DNA of 64,000 bases. It comes from BQJU01 sp965229635. GTDB lineage: Bacteria > Bacteroidota > Bacteroidia > Chitinophagales > Saprospiraceae. The translations under genes were made by a program, and so were the position numbers. Below are positions 50,611 through 59,350 of the stretch, piece by piece. The stretch covers positions 8,060,001 to 8,124,000 of the forward strand of contig OZ245894.1 in assembly GCA_965229635.1 (NCBI GenBank), given 5' to 3'. Numbering within the stretch: position 1 is the stretch's first letter; each line of letters starts with the position of its first letter. The notes beneath the pieces are model-generated. The model was not told the DNA's origin. It did not search any database and saw only the letters and a list, made by a program, of their open reading frames with translations.

Positions 50611-53600
50611 TAATCGCGAGGTTGATAAAGAATTTTTTGTACAATGTTGTCTACAGGTGTCCGAACCAAAACGTGGTAGATACCCGCAGTTGGCAAAACC
50701 ACACCCGGAATCTTTACCACATTAAGTCCACTGTGCAACTCCTGATTTGATGACCATACAGGTATGCCCAAATTGGATACGATTTCTATCTGAATCTGAG
50801 TTTTTTGATTGGCCATAATTTCCAAGGCACAATCTGTGGCAAAAGGATTGGGGCGAACTTGTATGGTATTCAAGAAAGAAAGTCTTGCCTTGTCGGCTAA
50901 TGGAACCGCAACTTCATCGGAAGAAGGGACCTCTATAACCTCAAGTTCATCGCCGTTTGCCGTAGCTCCCAGGGCAAAAGAGGTATTCACCTTAAATGTC
51001 TGCTCATTGTTCTCCTTGATCGCAATAGGTGCAAAACGGAATACAAACAGATCATTGCCCTCCTGAAGGGAAATACCGGCAGCATCGGCCCGATCATCAA
51101 ACCAAACGAGACGTAACTGTCCCGCTTCGTCCATCACCCGTACCTGACCAACGTTGGCCAACATCCCGCCTTTGATGCCGATGAATCGGAAAGCGGTTGC
51201 ATCGTAATCCAGGGCCAGCTGAATCCCGGAGAGGTCTTGATCACCGGCACATTTCACGGACAATTCCGTCAGGTTTTTCACTGGCTCGGTGGCCAATTTT
51301 ACGTGGAGCTGTCCAATAAATGCCCGTTCATCCGTATCGGAGGATCCATTGACATCACCAACCTTGATTGCCATAAAGTTGGCATCTTCCACAATACTGT
51401 CGAGCGAGGTATAGGTCTTCTCTTCCGGGAAAGCTTCATCCAATGGATGTAAGGGATCCGTAAACTCAAAATCTGCCGGTACAAACCGCCAGGAGGTATT
51501 GTTCATGAAAGTATCTACCTGTAGCAAAACGAGCTGCTGTAGATTGATCAAATCACCAACATTAACCGAACTATTATTATTGACATCCGCCGCAATAATT
51601 TTATAAGGAGAATTGAAGAAAGTGCCCAGAATATGGCCCTGGATCAACACCATATCTGCCACATTAACCCCATTGCGAGAATCGACATTTTTGTAGGGCG
51701 TAATCGTGATGTCGGTACTCACCGGTAGGTCAGCAAAATGGTAATACCCATCTTCCATCGTGGTCACTTCCTGTCCGTCGCTACAGTAAACTGTGGTCTG
51801 ATTGATGGGTTCTCCCTCTTCGTTTTGTATCCAACCAGAAACTTCCGTGGTCCCCCTCAGGCAAAAGTCCCCGGTTTGAACTACCGGGGGAACTTCGATA
51901 TCCCCTTCCAGAAAAACTACGATATCGGTAGGAAAATCAACAAACTCCATTATTGAGCAGGTATTGGGTTCACCAAGCAGTTCAACTTGAGCGTAAAGCA
52001 AAATGGTGCCGTCTTCCAGGGTGAGCGGCTCCAACATATTGTCAAACCAGATAAAGTTGATTGTTTGGTCATCATAAATGCCACCACCCGGCATATCTGG
52101 TATAGCATTGGTATACTCAACACCCACAAACCTGGCCATATTCGCTTCCGGCAGAGACAGTGAAAATTGCAGGCCTTTTACCTGATTAAAATTTTGCACA
52201 CTGATGGGGATGCTAAGGGTATCGCCCGGAGCTGCTGATAGCCCGCTTTCGACAATCAAGAGGACGTCATCTCCAGTAAATACAGTGTCATTCCCATCAC
52301 AATCTTCATCGATGCCGTTGTTTGGAATTTCTTCCGCTCCCGGATTGATTTCCGGATTCATATCATCACAGTCTATGATATCCGAGTAGCCATCGCCATC
52401 TAAGTCGTTGTCGTTTCCGGTCCCCCCATTGACGATTATCGTACCACTTTCACTGGCAAAAGGCACATTCATTTGATTACCATCGATAATTTCTATCGTG
52501 GTGGGAGTGCCGGAAAAACTAATGACGGAAGTATTGTCACCCACCACCTGGAAACAAAGTTCCAGCATCGTCGATCCATCCGGTAAGGTGGTGCCTCCGT
52601 TCATCTGATCAATCCAGCTAAAAGTAATGGCTCCTGGTGTAGCATTGGCCATATTATTGTCACTAAAACCCGGCATATTGGCATTAAAGCTTTGTGCTCC
52701 GGTAAACATTAAGGCCGAGGCATCATAGTTGATGCTAAACTGCATCGATAGAATATTTGTAAAGCCGGAAACAGTAACCGGAATACAAAATTGTTCTCCT
52801 GGATCAACGGTAATATCAGCCAGCAGCAACATAAAATCTTCATTAGTTGGACAAGTGGTCATGAATGCACCGCTACCCAGCCAGTCACTCCACACGCCGG
52901 AATTACACTGTACGCGAATTTGCCACTGATAATTGGTACATTCCGCTAAGCCTGACAAAGTCCGTGTAGGCAAGGTGGTATTCGATAGGTCGTTCCATTG
53001 CGCCGTTCCCTGCTCCCGGTAGCGCCAGTCGTAGAAATTGTAGCCGCCCAGGTTATTGCCATTCAAGGTGGCGGAGGTCAGCGTGATATTTGATTCCGTT
53101 AAGGTGTAATTCGTCGTCACCACACATGGCTCTACACAGCTGGTCATAAACTGCCCCGTACCCAGCCAGTCGCTCCATTCCCCGGAGTTACATTGCACCC
53201 GAATCTGCCATTCGTAAGTCGTACATTCCGTTAAGCCTGACAAAGTCCGTGTAGGCAAGGTGGTATTCGATAGGTCGTTCCATTGCGCCGTTCCCTGCTC
53301 CCGGTAGCGCCAGTCGTAGAAATTGTAGCCGCCCAGGTTATTGCCATTCAAGGTGGCGGAGGTCAGCGTGATATTTGATTCCGTTAAGGTGTAATTCGTC
53401 GTCACCACACATGGCTCTACACAGCTGGTCATAAACTGCCCCGTACCCAGCCAGTCGCTCCATTCCCCGGAGTTACATTGCACCCGAATCTGCCATTCGT
53501 AAGTCGTACATTCCGTTAAGCCTGAAAGGGTCCGCGTAGGTGAGGTCGTATTCGACAGGTCATTCCACTGCGCCGTTCCCTGCTCCCGGTAGCGCCAGTC

Positions 53601-55541
53601 GTAGAAATTGTAGCCGCCCAGGTTATTGCCATTCAAGGTGGCGGAGGTCAGCGTGATATTTGATTCCGTTAAGGTGTAATTCGTCGTCACCACACATGGC
53701 TCTACACAGCTGGTCATAAACTGCCCCGTACCCAGCCAATTACTCCATTCGCCGGAGCTACATTGCACCCGTATCTGCCATTCATAATTGGTGCATTCCG
53801 TTAAGCCAGAAAGGGTCCGCGAAGGCACGGTGGTATTCGATAGGTCATTCCACTGCGCCGTTCCCTGCTCCCGGTAGCGCCAGTCGTAGAAATTGTAGCC
53901 GCCCAGGTTATTGCCATTCAAAGTAGCGGAAGTCAATGTGATATTTGATTCCGTTAAGGTATAATTCGTCGTCACCACACATGGCTCTACACAGCTGGTT
54001 GTGAACTGTCCCGTGCCCAGCCAGTCGCTCCATTCACCGGAACTACATTGCACCCGAATTTGCCATTCATAATTGGTGCATTCCGTTAAGCCAGAAAGGG
54101 TCCGCGAAGGCACGGTGGTATTCGATAGGTCATTCCACTGCGCCGTTCCCTGCTCCCGGTAGCGCCAGTCGTAGAAATTGTAGCCGCCCAGGTTATTGCC
54201 ATTCAAAGTAGCGGAAGTCAATGTGATATTTGATTCCGTTAAGGTATAATTCGTCGTCACCACACATGGCTCTACACAGCTGGTCATAAACTGTCCCGTG
54301 CCCAGCCAGTCGCTCCATTCACCGGAGCTGCAGCGCACCCGAATCTGCCATTCATAAGTGGTACATTCCGTTAAGCCTGAAAGGGTCCGCGTAGGCACAG
54401 TGGTATTCGACAGGTCATTCCATTGCGAAGCTCCCTGCTCCCGGTAGCGCCAGTCGTAGAAATTGTAGCCGCCAAGGTTATTACCATTCAAGGTAGCGGA
54501 GGTCAATGTGATATTTGATTCCGTCAAGGTATAATTTGTCGTCACCACACAGGGCTCTACACAATCGGTCGTAAACTGCCCGGTACCCAACCAGTCGCTC
54601 CACTCGCCGGAGCTACATTGCACACTAATTTGCCATTCGTAACTGGTACATTCTGCTAATCCAGACAAGGTCCGGGTCGGGGAGGTGGTATTTGAAAGAT
54701 TTGTCCATTGCGAGGTGCCTTGCACTCGATAGCGCCAGTCATAAGAGCTGTAGCCGCCGAGGTTATTGCCATTTAATGTAGCAGATGTCAAGCCAATATT
54801 TGATTCCGTTAAGGTATAATTGGTTGTGACCACACATGGCTCTATACATTCTGTGATGAATTGCCTGTTGCCAAACCATCCGGTCCAATCGCCGTTATCA
54901 CATTGAGCGTTAACTTGCCATTCATAGGTGACACATGCCAAAAGTCCGGTAATCGTTTTCGATGGCACCGAAGTAGGGGCCACCTCCGTCCATTGAGTAG
55001 TGCCCTGAATACGGTAATGCCAGCCATAGAGCACCCCAGTAAGGTTCTCGGCGACAAGGGTAGCTGAACTGGTGGTAATATTGGACTCTGATAGGATGTA
55101 GTTGCTTGGCACTACACAAGGTACAGAACAATCCGGTAGCGGGTCCTGGCAAAAGTAATGGCCAAATTGCACAAAATTATCAGCATAAGCCTCATTACCA
55201 AAAGCGCAACCAGTTAGCTCACCGATCTCATTGTAGGTACAGGACGAGAGCAGGGTGCCCGAACAGGTGTAAAATTCTACAACGGAGCTTACAAAGTTGT
55301 CTGAAATATACCTGATCACATCTTGTCCCAGTGTAGTACCGTAGGAAATGGTATACACATTAATAAAATCACAAAGACTCGGTGCAATCAACTGTTCCTG
55401 CACCCACGGTATACACAATACCTCATCAATTGAATTGGCGCAGGCAATGGTGTTGGAAGTTGTGGGTGTTGAAGCAAGTGCTGAAGTACAGAAAAAGGAA
55501 AGGAGTAAGAGTTTGGTGTAAAACCTCTTAAGGCGTTTCAT
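50610..55541 (-). CDS. Giant surface protein: eight FN3-like repeats, cohesin and dockerin-like domains, T9SS sorting
   Basis: 1643 aa. Signal peptide about 1-23. Residues 142-899: eight FN3-like units of 95 aa. Then a cohesin-like domain (about 905-1045), a calcium-binding DLDGDGYSDIIDCDD with IPNNGIDEDCDG motif (about 1050-1095), a second cohesin-like domain, a CarboxypepD-type SGWIQNEEGEPI region, a dockerin-like DVNNNSSVNVGDLINLQQLV with VADMVLIQGHI and KVGDVNGSS, a third cohesin-like domain, and a T9SS type A tail (VRPNPFATDCALEI...). Likely self-assembling or binding the coupled cohesin protein downstream. Confidence 0.9.
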   Translation of the reverse strand: MKRLKRFYTKLLLLSFFCTSALASTPTTSNTIACANSIDEVLCIPWVQEQLIAPSLCDFINVYTISYGTTLGQDVIRYISDNFVSSVVEFYTCSGTLLSSCTYNEIGELTGCAFGNEAYADNFVQFGHYFCQDPLPDCSVPCVVPSNYILSESNITTSSATLVAENLTGVLYGWHYRIQGTTQWTEVAPTSVPSKTITGLLACVTYEWQVNAQCDNGDWTGWFGNRQFITECIEPCVVTTNYTLTESNIGLTSATLNGNNLGGYSSYDWRYRVQGTSQWTNLSNTTSPTRTLSGLAECTSYEWQISVQCSSGEWSDWLGTGQFTTDCVEPCVVTTNYTLTESNITLTSATLNGNNLGGYNFYDWRYREQGASQWNDLSNTTVPTRTLSGLTECTTYEWQIRVRCSSGEWSDWLGTGQFMTSCVEPCVVTTNYTLTESNITLTSATLNGNNLGGYNFYDWRYREQGTAQWNDLSNTTVPSRTLSGLTECTNYEWQIRVQCSSGEWSDWLGTGQFTTSCVEPCVVTTNYTLTESNITLTSATLNGNNLGGYNFYDWRYREQGTAQWNDLSNTTVPSRTLSGLTECTNYEWQIRVQCSSGEWSNWLGTGQFMTSCVEPCVVTTNYTLTESNITLTSATLNGNNLGGYNFYDWRYREQGTAQWNDLSNTTSPTRTLSGLTECTTYEWQIRVQCNSGEWSDWLGTGQFMTSCVEPCVVTTNYTLTESNITLTSATLNGNNLGGYNFYDWRYREQGTAQWNDLSNTTLPTRTLSGLTECTTYEWQIRVQCNSGEWSDWLGTGQFMTSCVEPCVVTTNYTLTESNITLTSATLNGNNLGGYNFYDWRYREQGTAQWNDLSNTTLPTRTLSGLAECTNYQWQIRVQCNSGVWSDWLGSGAFMTTCPTNEDFMLLLADITVDPGEQFCIPVTVSGFTNILSMQFSINYDASALMFTGAQSFNANMPGFSDNNMANATPGAITFSWIDQMNGGTTLPDGSTMLELCFQVVGDNTSVISFSGTPTTIEIIDGNQMNVPFASESGTIIVNGGTGNDNDLDGDGYSDIIDCDDMNPEINPGAEEIPNNGIDEDCDGNDTVFTGDDVLLIVESGLSAAPGDTLSIPISVQNFNQVKGLQFSLSLPEANMARFVGVEYTNAIPDMPGGGIYDDQTINFIWFDNMLEPLTLEDGTILLYAQVELLGEPNTCSIMEFVDFPTDIVVFLEGDIEVPPVVQTGDFCLRGTTEVSGWIQNEEGEPINQTTVYCSDGQEVTTMEDGYYHFADLPVSTDITITPYKNVDSRNGVNVADMVLIQGHILGTFFNSPYKIIAADVNNNSSVNVGDLINLQQLVLLQVDTFMNNTSWRFVPADFEFTDPLHPLDEAFPEEKTYTSLDSIVEDANFMAIKVGDVNGSSDTDERAFIGQLHVKLATEPVKNLTELSVKCAGDQDLSGIQLALDYDATAFRFIGIKGGMLANVGQVRVMDEAGQLRLVWFDDRADAAGISLQEGNDLFVFRFAPIAIKENNEQTFKVNTSFALGATANGDELEVIEVPSSDEVAVPLADKARLSFLNTIQVRPNPFATDCALEIMANQKTQIQIEIVSNLGIPVWSSNQELHSGLNVVKIPGVVLPTAGIYHVLVRTPVDNIVQKILYQPRD
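52845..55118 (-). repeat. 285-bp tandem repeats encoding FN3-like units
   Basis: Eight units; the inner ones (units 3-8) are nearly identical at DNA level with an exact 285-bp period, for example TCTACACAGCTGGTCATAAA at 53131 and 53416. Recent expansion or ongoing gene conversion; copy number may be mis-assembled. Confidence 0.88.
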
Positions 55542-55632
55542 ATAACTGGTGTTTTTTCATTTGGGACGGCCGTAGCCGTTAAAATTAACCCTGGATCATA
55601 CTGAGTCTTAAAACTCTGTGCCACAGGCCTGT

Positions 55633-55640
55633 CAAAGATA
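55633..55640 (-). promoter_or_regulatory. -7 promoter element for the T9SS gene pair
   Basis: The minus strand reads TATCTTTG, 92 bp before the ATG at 55541. No clear -33. The rest of the gap 55542-55869 is AT-rich without genes. Confidence 0.45.
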
Positions 55641-55869
55641 TATAAAACTATCTGACTATGACGAATAAATATTAACTTAAAAACATTTTACTTAAATCAA
55701 TAAAACCAATCACCACACCTTACCCTAAATGCCTCAAAAGTATAATCAACTGACAATCATGCCTTAATAACAGTATTTTAAGAAGTGAGCTCACAAGAGA
55801 CTTTCAAGTTTGAAAACATGTATATTGCTGATCATATTTTCTGATTCCAACAAACTACCACCCAAACCA

Positions 55870-56637
55870 ATGCTCGCAAACCTCCTAATCATCACCCTCA
55901 TCCTCTCCTTCATCGCCCTCGGCTGGTGGCTGTTCTTCCGAAAGGAAGGTAACAAAAAGAAGCCCTTCCCGCCCGCCTGGAAGGAGATCCTACACCAAAA
56001 GGTGAGGTATTACAACCGGCTGAGCGCAGCCGAAAAAGACCGCTTTGAGCAGGCTGTCCTGCAGTTTTTTGAAGATGTGGACATTACCGGCGTCGAGACT
56101 ACGCTGGATGATACGGACCGGCTGTTGGTGGCGGCCAGTGCGGTGATTCCGCTGTTTGGCTTTCCGGGGTGGCGGTATTACAACCTGAATGAGGTGCTGC
56201 TGTACGAAGGCACTTTCAATCGGGATTATCAAACCGAAGGCAAGGAACGAAATGTCCTGGGTATGGTCGGCACCGGTGCCATGCAACGCATGATGATCCT
56301 CTCCAAACCGGCCTTACATCTGGGATTTGATCATCCCCAGAGCCGAAGCAATGTTGGCATCCATGAATTTGTGCATCTGTTAGACAAAGCCGATGGCGAA
56401 ACCGATGGCATTCCGGAGGTCCTGATGGAAGAGCCCTACATCATCCCCTGGCTAAAGGAAATCCACGAAGAGATCAAAGAGATCAAACAAAACCAATCAG
56501 ATATCAATCCTTACGGCGCTTCCAATGAAGCTGAATTCCTAAGCGTCGCCAGTGAATACTTTTTCACCCAGCCCAAACGCTTCGAAAAAAATCACCCGGA
56601 GTTATTTGAAATGATGAAGAAGATATTTCGACAGTGA
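55870..56637 (+). CDS. MtfA-like zinc peptidase (M90)
   Basis: 255 aa from the ATG at 55870; a frame 20 codons longer is possible but lacks the clean start. N-terminal membrane helix (LLIITLILSFIALGWWLFF), then a soluble domain with the HEFVH zinc motif at 165-169 and NEAEFLSVASEYFF supplying the third ligand. E. coli MtfA binds Mlc and cleaves peptides; here the membrane anchor suggests a different setting. Single gene. Confidence 0.9.
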   Translation: MLANLLIITLILSFIALGWWLFFRKEGNKKKPFPPAWKEILHQKVRYYNRLSAAEKDRFEQAVLQFFEDVDITGVETTLDDTDRLLVAASAVIPLFGFPGWRYYNLNEVLLYEGTFNRDYQTEGKERNVLGMVGTGAMQRMMILSKPALHLGFDHPQSRSNVGIHEFVHLLDKADGETDGIPEVLMEEPYIIPWLKEIHEEIKEIKQNQSDINPYGASNEAEFLSVASEYFFTQPKRFEKNHPELFEMMKKIFRQ

Positions 56638-56639
56638 TG

Positions 56640-57077
56640 ACTTTCCTTTGATAATCTTTCGGGCTGCATTTACTTTGACCACCGCTGTGAAGATTTTCTT
56701 AACGGAAATCCTCTAATGCCGATTAACCGTTCATCCACAACAATAGCCGTGCGATTTACCACCAGCGCTCCCACCGGCCTTAGCTGGTTTAGCCAAAGAG
56801 GACATGCAAAAGCAGTTAAAAACGGGAAACTGTTTGAGCCCAAACCATCATCTTAGTGGTCAAAAATGATCAATTGTTTCTGCAACTAAGAGTAACACGA
56901 GCACACAAAGGCGAGTTTTTGCCGTTTAGGCTTTTGGATGTCCTCGCAGCGTTAAGAACCAGGTACAGCCTAGCCTTTTGGTTCTTTGGGGCGATGCCAA
57001 AGAACCCGCCGGAGGCATATCTAACAATAGATCAAAACACTCATCTCTCGCTTCAAAAAAATAAAACGCTATTCCTC
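56640..57077. other. Non-coding gap with a hairpin repeat remnant
   Basis: About 440 bp without a supportable gene. A 76-codon frame at 56856 translates a GAMPKNPPEA-type repeat seen as false ORFs in this phylum (recollection). GGTTCTTTGG (56980-56989) pairs with CCAAAGAACC (56997-57006), a 10-bp perfect stem, probably a REP-like element. Confidence 0.5.
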
Positions 57078-59336
57078 CTAACCTAAAACATCCCCATCCC
57101 TAACAAACGGCTGATCATAAAACCGCTTCCCCGTAGCTCGATACAACGCATTCGCTACCGCCCCAAACACCGGTGGAAAAGTCGGCTCTCCTAACCCAGT
57201 AGGATCGATGTCGTTTTGCACAAAATGAATATCAATTTCCCGGGGCGCTTCACCCATCCTGATCATGCGGTAGGTATCAAAATTGCTTTGATCAGGTACG
57301 CCATCCGTGAAGGTCAGTGCGCCATAAAGGGCATTGCCGATACCATCTACAATGGCACCCTCGGCCAGATTAGCCGCAGCATCGGGGTTGATAACAATGC
57401 CACAATCAACGGCACAGTGTACCTTTTGGATCATCGGTTTGCCGTCTTCTAAAGTCATGTCCAGCACCTGGGCGGAATAGGAATTGTGGCAAAAATAAGC
57501 GGAAACGCCACGGTGCACGCCGTCTTGTGTCTGCCCCCAGTTGGACTTATCCCGAACCAGTTCCAATACACCGGCGTAACGGGCAGCGTCATAATCGTTG
57601 TCTTCGCCCACCGGATTTTTTTGTGCTCTTTCGAGCAATTCCAGGCGGAAACCAATCGGGTCTTTCTCCATTTCCTCGGCAATTTCATCGAGGAAGGACT
57701 GTTCTGCGCAGGCAATGAAATTGGAGCGTGGTGCCCGGAAGGAACCAATGGTGATATTGGAATTGAGCGTCCAGCTTTCGGCCAGGTAATTGTCTATGGC
57801 TCCGGCCGGGAATCGATTGGCATAAAGCGGACTGTCTGATAAACCGCCGGCATTGACCTGGAAACCGATCAGATTGTTATCCGCATCCAGTGCCGCCCGG
57901 TAGGTGGCCTGATAGGCGGGGCGGTAAATACCACCGGTCAGGTCATCTTCGCGGGTGTACATCAACTTGATGGGTGCCTTCATTCTTTGCGAAATCAGTG
58001 CGGCCTCCGTCACCCAGTGCGCATAGGATCGGCGGCCGTAGCCTCCTCCCAGGCGGGTCATCTGAATGTCGATGTTCTCCACCGGAATGCCCAGGCGGGC
58101 GGAAACGGTGTGCTCGGTCAGTTCGGGCTTTTGCAGGGGGCCTTTCAATTCTGCCTTATCAGCCGTGACATGGGCAAAGAAGTTCATCGGCTCCATGCAG
58201 TTGTGCGCCAGAAACGGACCGGTATAGGTGCGCTCGATGATCTTGGCGGCACGCTTAAAGGCCGCTTCGGGATCACCATCTCGGCGGACTACCTTTACGG
58301 TTTCGGCGGCAGCCTGCGTCATTTTATTACGTTGTACAGCCGTGCTTTCCAGCCCGGCGGGGATGGTCAGCGTTTGTTTGGAACTGCCAAAAAACTTCCT
58401 TTCTTCGGTATAATCATCAAACGGTTCCCACTGCACCTGCAATGCCTTTTTGGCGTTCATCACTTCCCAGGTGGAATTGCCCACAATGGCCACCACTTCG
58501 AGAAAGGTACAGGTGTCAAAATGCTGCCTTTCAAATTCATCTTCCAAGACCTTGATCGTAAAAATATCCTGGATTCCGGGCATCGCTCGGGCGGCCGTAT
58601 CATCGACTGATTTCAGTTTCATACCAAAAGCGGGTGGATGGGCAATCATTGCAGTCAGCATCCCTTCTTTGTAGGTATCTACCCCAAACAGGGGTTGTCC
58701 GGTCACGATTTTTTGTCCGTCCACATTTTTGCGAGAAGTACCGATGAGTTTAAAATCGGCGATCTCTTTCAGCTGTACTTCCTCCGGCACCGGAATATTG
58801 GCCGCAGCCGCAGCCATTTCGCCATAACCAGCCGATTTTCCACTTGCTTTATGATGCAATACCCCAGCCTCCGTGGTGACCTCCTCTACCGGCACTTCCC
58901 AGGCCTGTGCTGCCGCTGTTCGCAGCATCTGCCGGGCAGAAGCACCGGCCATGCGCAGGGGCTCCCACCCTCTGCGGATCGCCTGACTGCCGCCGATAAA
59001 TTGCCGGGAATAGGCCTCGGTATTCAGCGGCGCTTGCTCCACAACCACCTGCTTCCAGTCCACATCCAGTTCCTCGGCCACTATCATCGGCATGGAGGTT
59101 TTTACATTCTGTCCGCCTTCCGGATTTGGCGACATGATGGTCACCACTCCGTTTTCACCGATTTTTAAGTAGGCATTGATATCAAACCACTCTTCCGGCA
59201 TAGCCAACGCTTCATCGGCAGAAGTTTCGGGTTGGCAGGAAGCCAGCCAGCTAAATCCAAGCAGCAGTCCGCCACCGGAAAGGGCTGAGGTTTTTAGAAA
59301 GGAACGTCGGTTATAGGATGTTTTTATGATGGTCAT
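57078..59336 (-). CDS. iorB: Molybdopterin-binding aldehyde/isoquinoline oxidoreductase large subunit (copy 2)
   Basis: 752 aa. Tat signal NRRSFLK with a hydrophobic stretch and Cys (SWLASCQPE) suggesting a lipidated periplasmic enzyme. Xanthine-dehydrogenase-family large subunit of the two-subunit IorB type: FLAHNCMEPMN, RLGGGYGRRSY, GSFRAPRSNF and GLGEPTFPPVFGAVANAL with the catalytic Glu. No FAD subunit gene is present. Third gene of the operon; 15 bp after copy 1. Substrate unknown. Confidence 0.9.
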   Translation of the reverse strand: MTIIKTSYNRRSFLKTSALSGGGLLLGFSWLASCQPETSADEALAMPEEWFDINAYLKIGENGVVTIMSPNPEGGQNVKTSMPMIVAEELDVDWKQVVVEQAPLNTEAYSRQFIGGSQAIRRGWEPLRMAGASARQMLRTAAAQAWEVPVEEVTTEAGVLHHKASGKSAGYGEMAAAAANIPVPEEVQLKEIADFKLIGTSRKNVDGQKIVTGQPLFGVDTYKEGMLTAMIAHPPAFGMKLKSVDDTAARAMPGIQDIFTIKVLEDEFERQHFDTCTFLEVVAIVGNSTWEVMNAKKALQVQWEPFDDYTEERKFFGSSKQTLTIPAGLESTAVQRNKMTQAAAETVKVVRRDGDPEAAFKRAAKIIERTYTGPFLAHNCMEPMNFFAHVTADKAELKGPLQKPELTEHTVSARLGIPVENIDIQMTRLGGGYGRRSYAHWVTEAALISQRMKAPIKLMYTREDDLTGGIYRPAYQATYRAALDADNNLIGFQVNAGGLSDSPLYANRFPAGAIDNYLAESWTLNSNITIGSFRAPRSNFIACAEQSFLDEIAEEMEKDPIGFRLELLERAQKNPVGEDNDYDAARYAGVLELVRDKSNWGQTQDGVHRGVSAYFCHNSYSAQVLDMTLEDGKPMIQKVHCAVDCGIVINPDAAANLAEGAIVDGIGNALYGALTFTDGVPDQSNFDTYRMIRMGEAPREIDIHFVQNDIDPTGLGEPTFPPVFGAVANALYRATGKRFYDQPFVRDGDVLG

Positions 59337-59350
59337 GTCATTATTTTAAT

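Noticed and set aside
56856..57086. 76-codon frame with GAMPKNPPEA
   Set aside because: Frame crosses a hairpin repeat and resembles false ORFs from Bacteroidota repeats; no start context.
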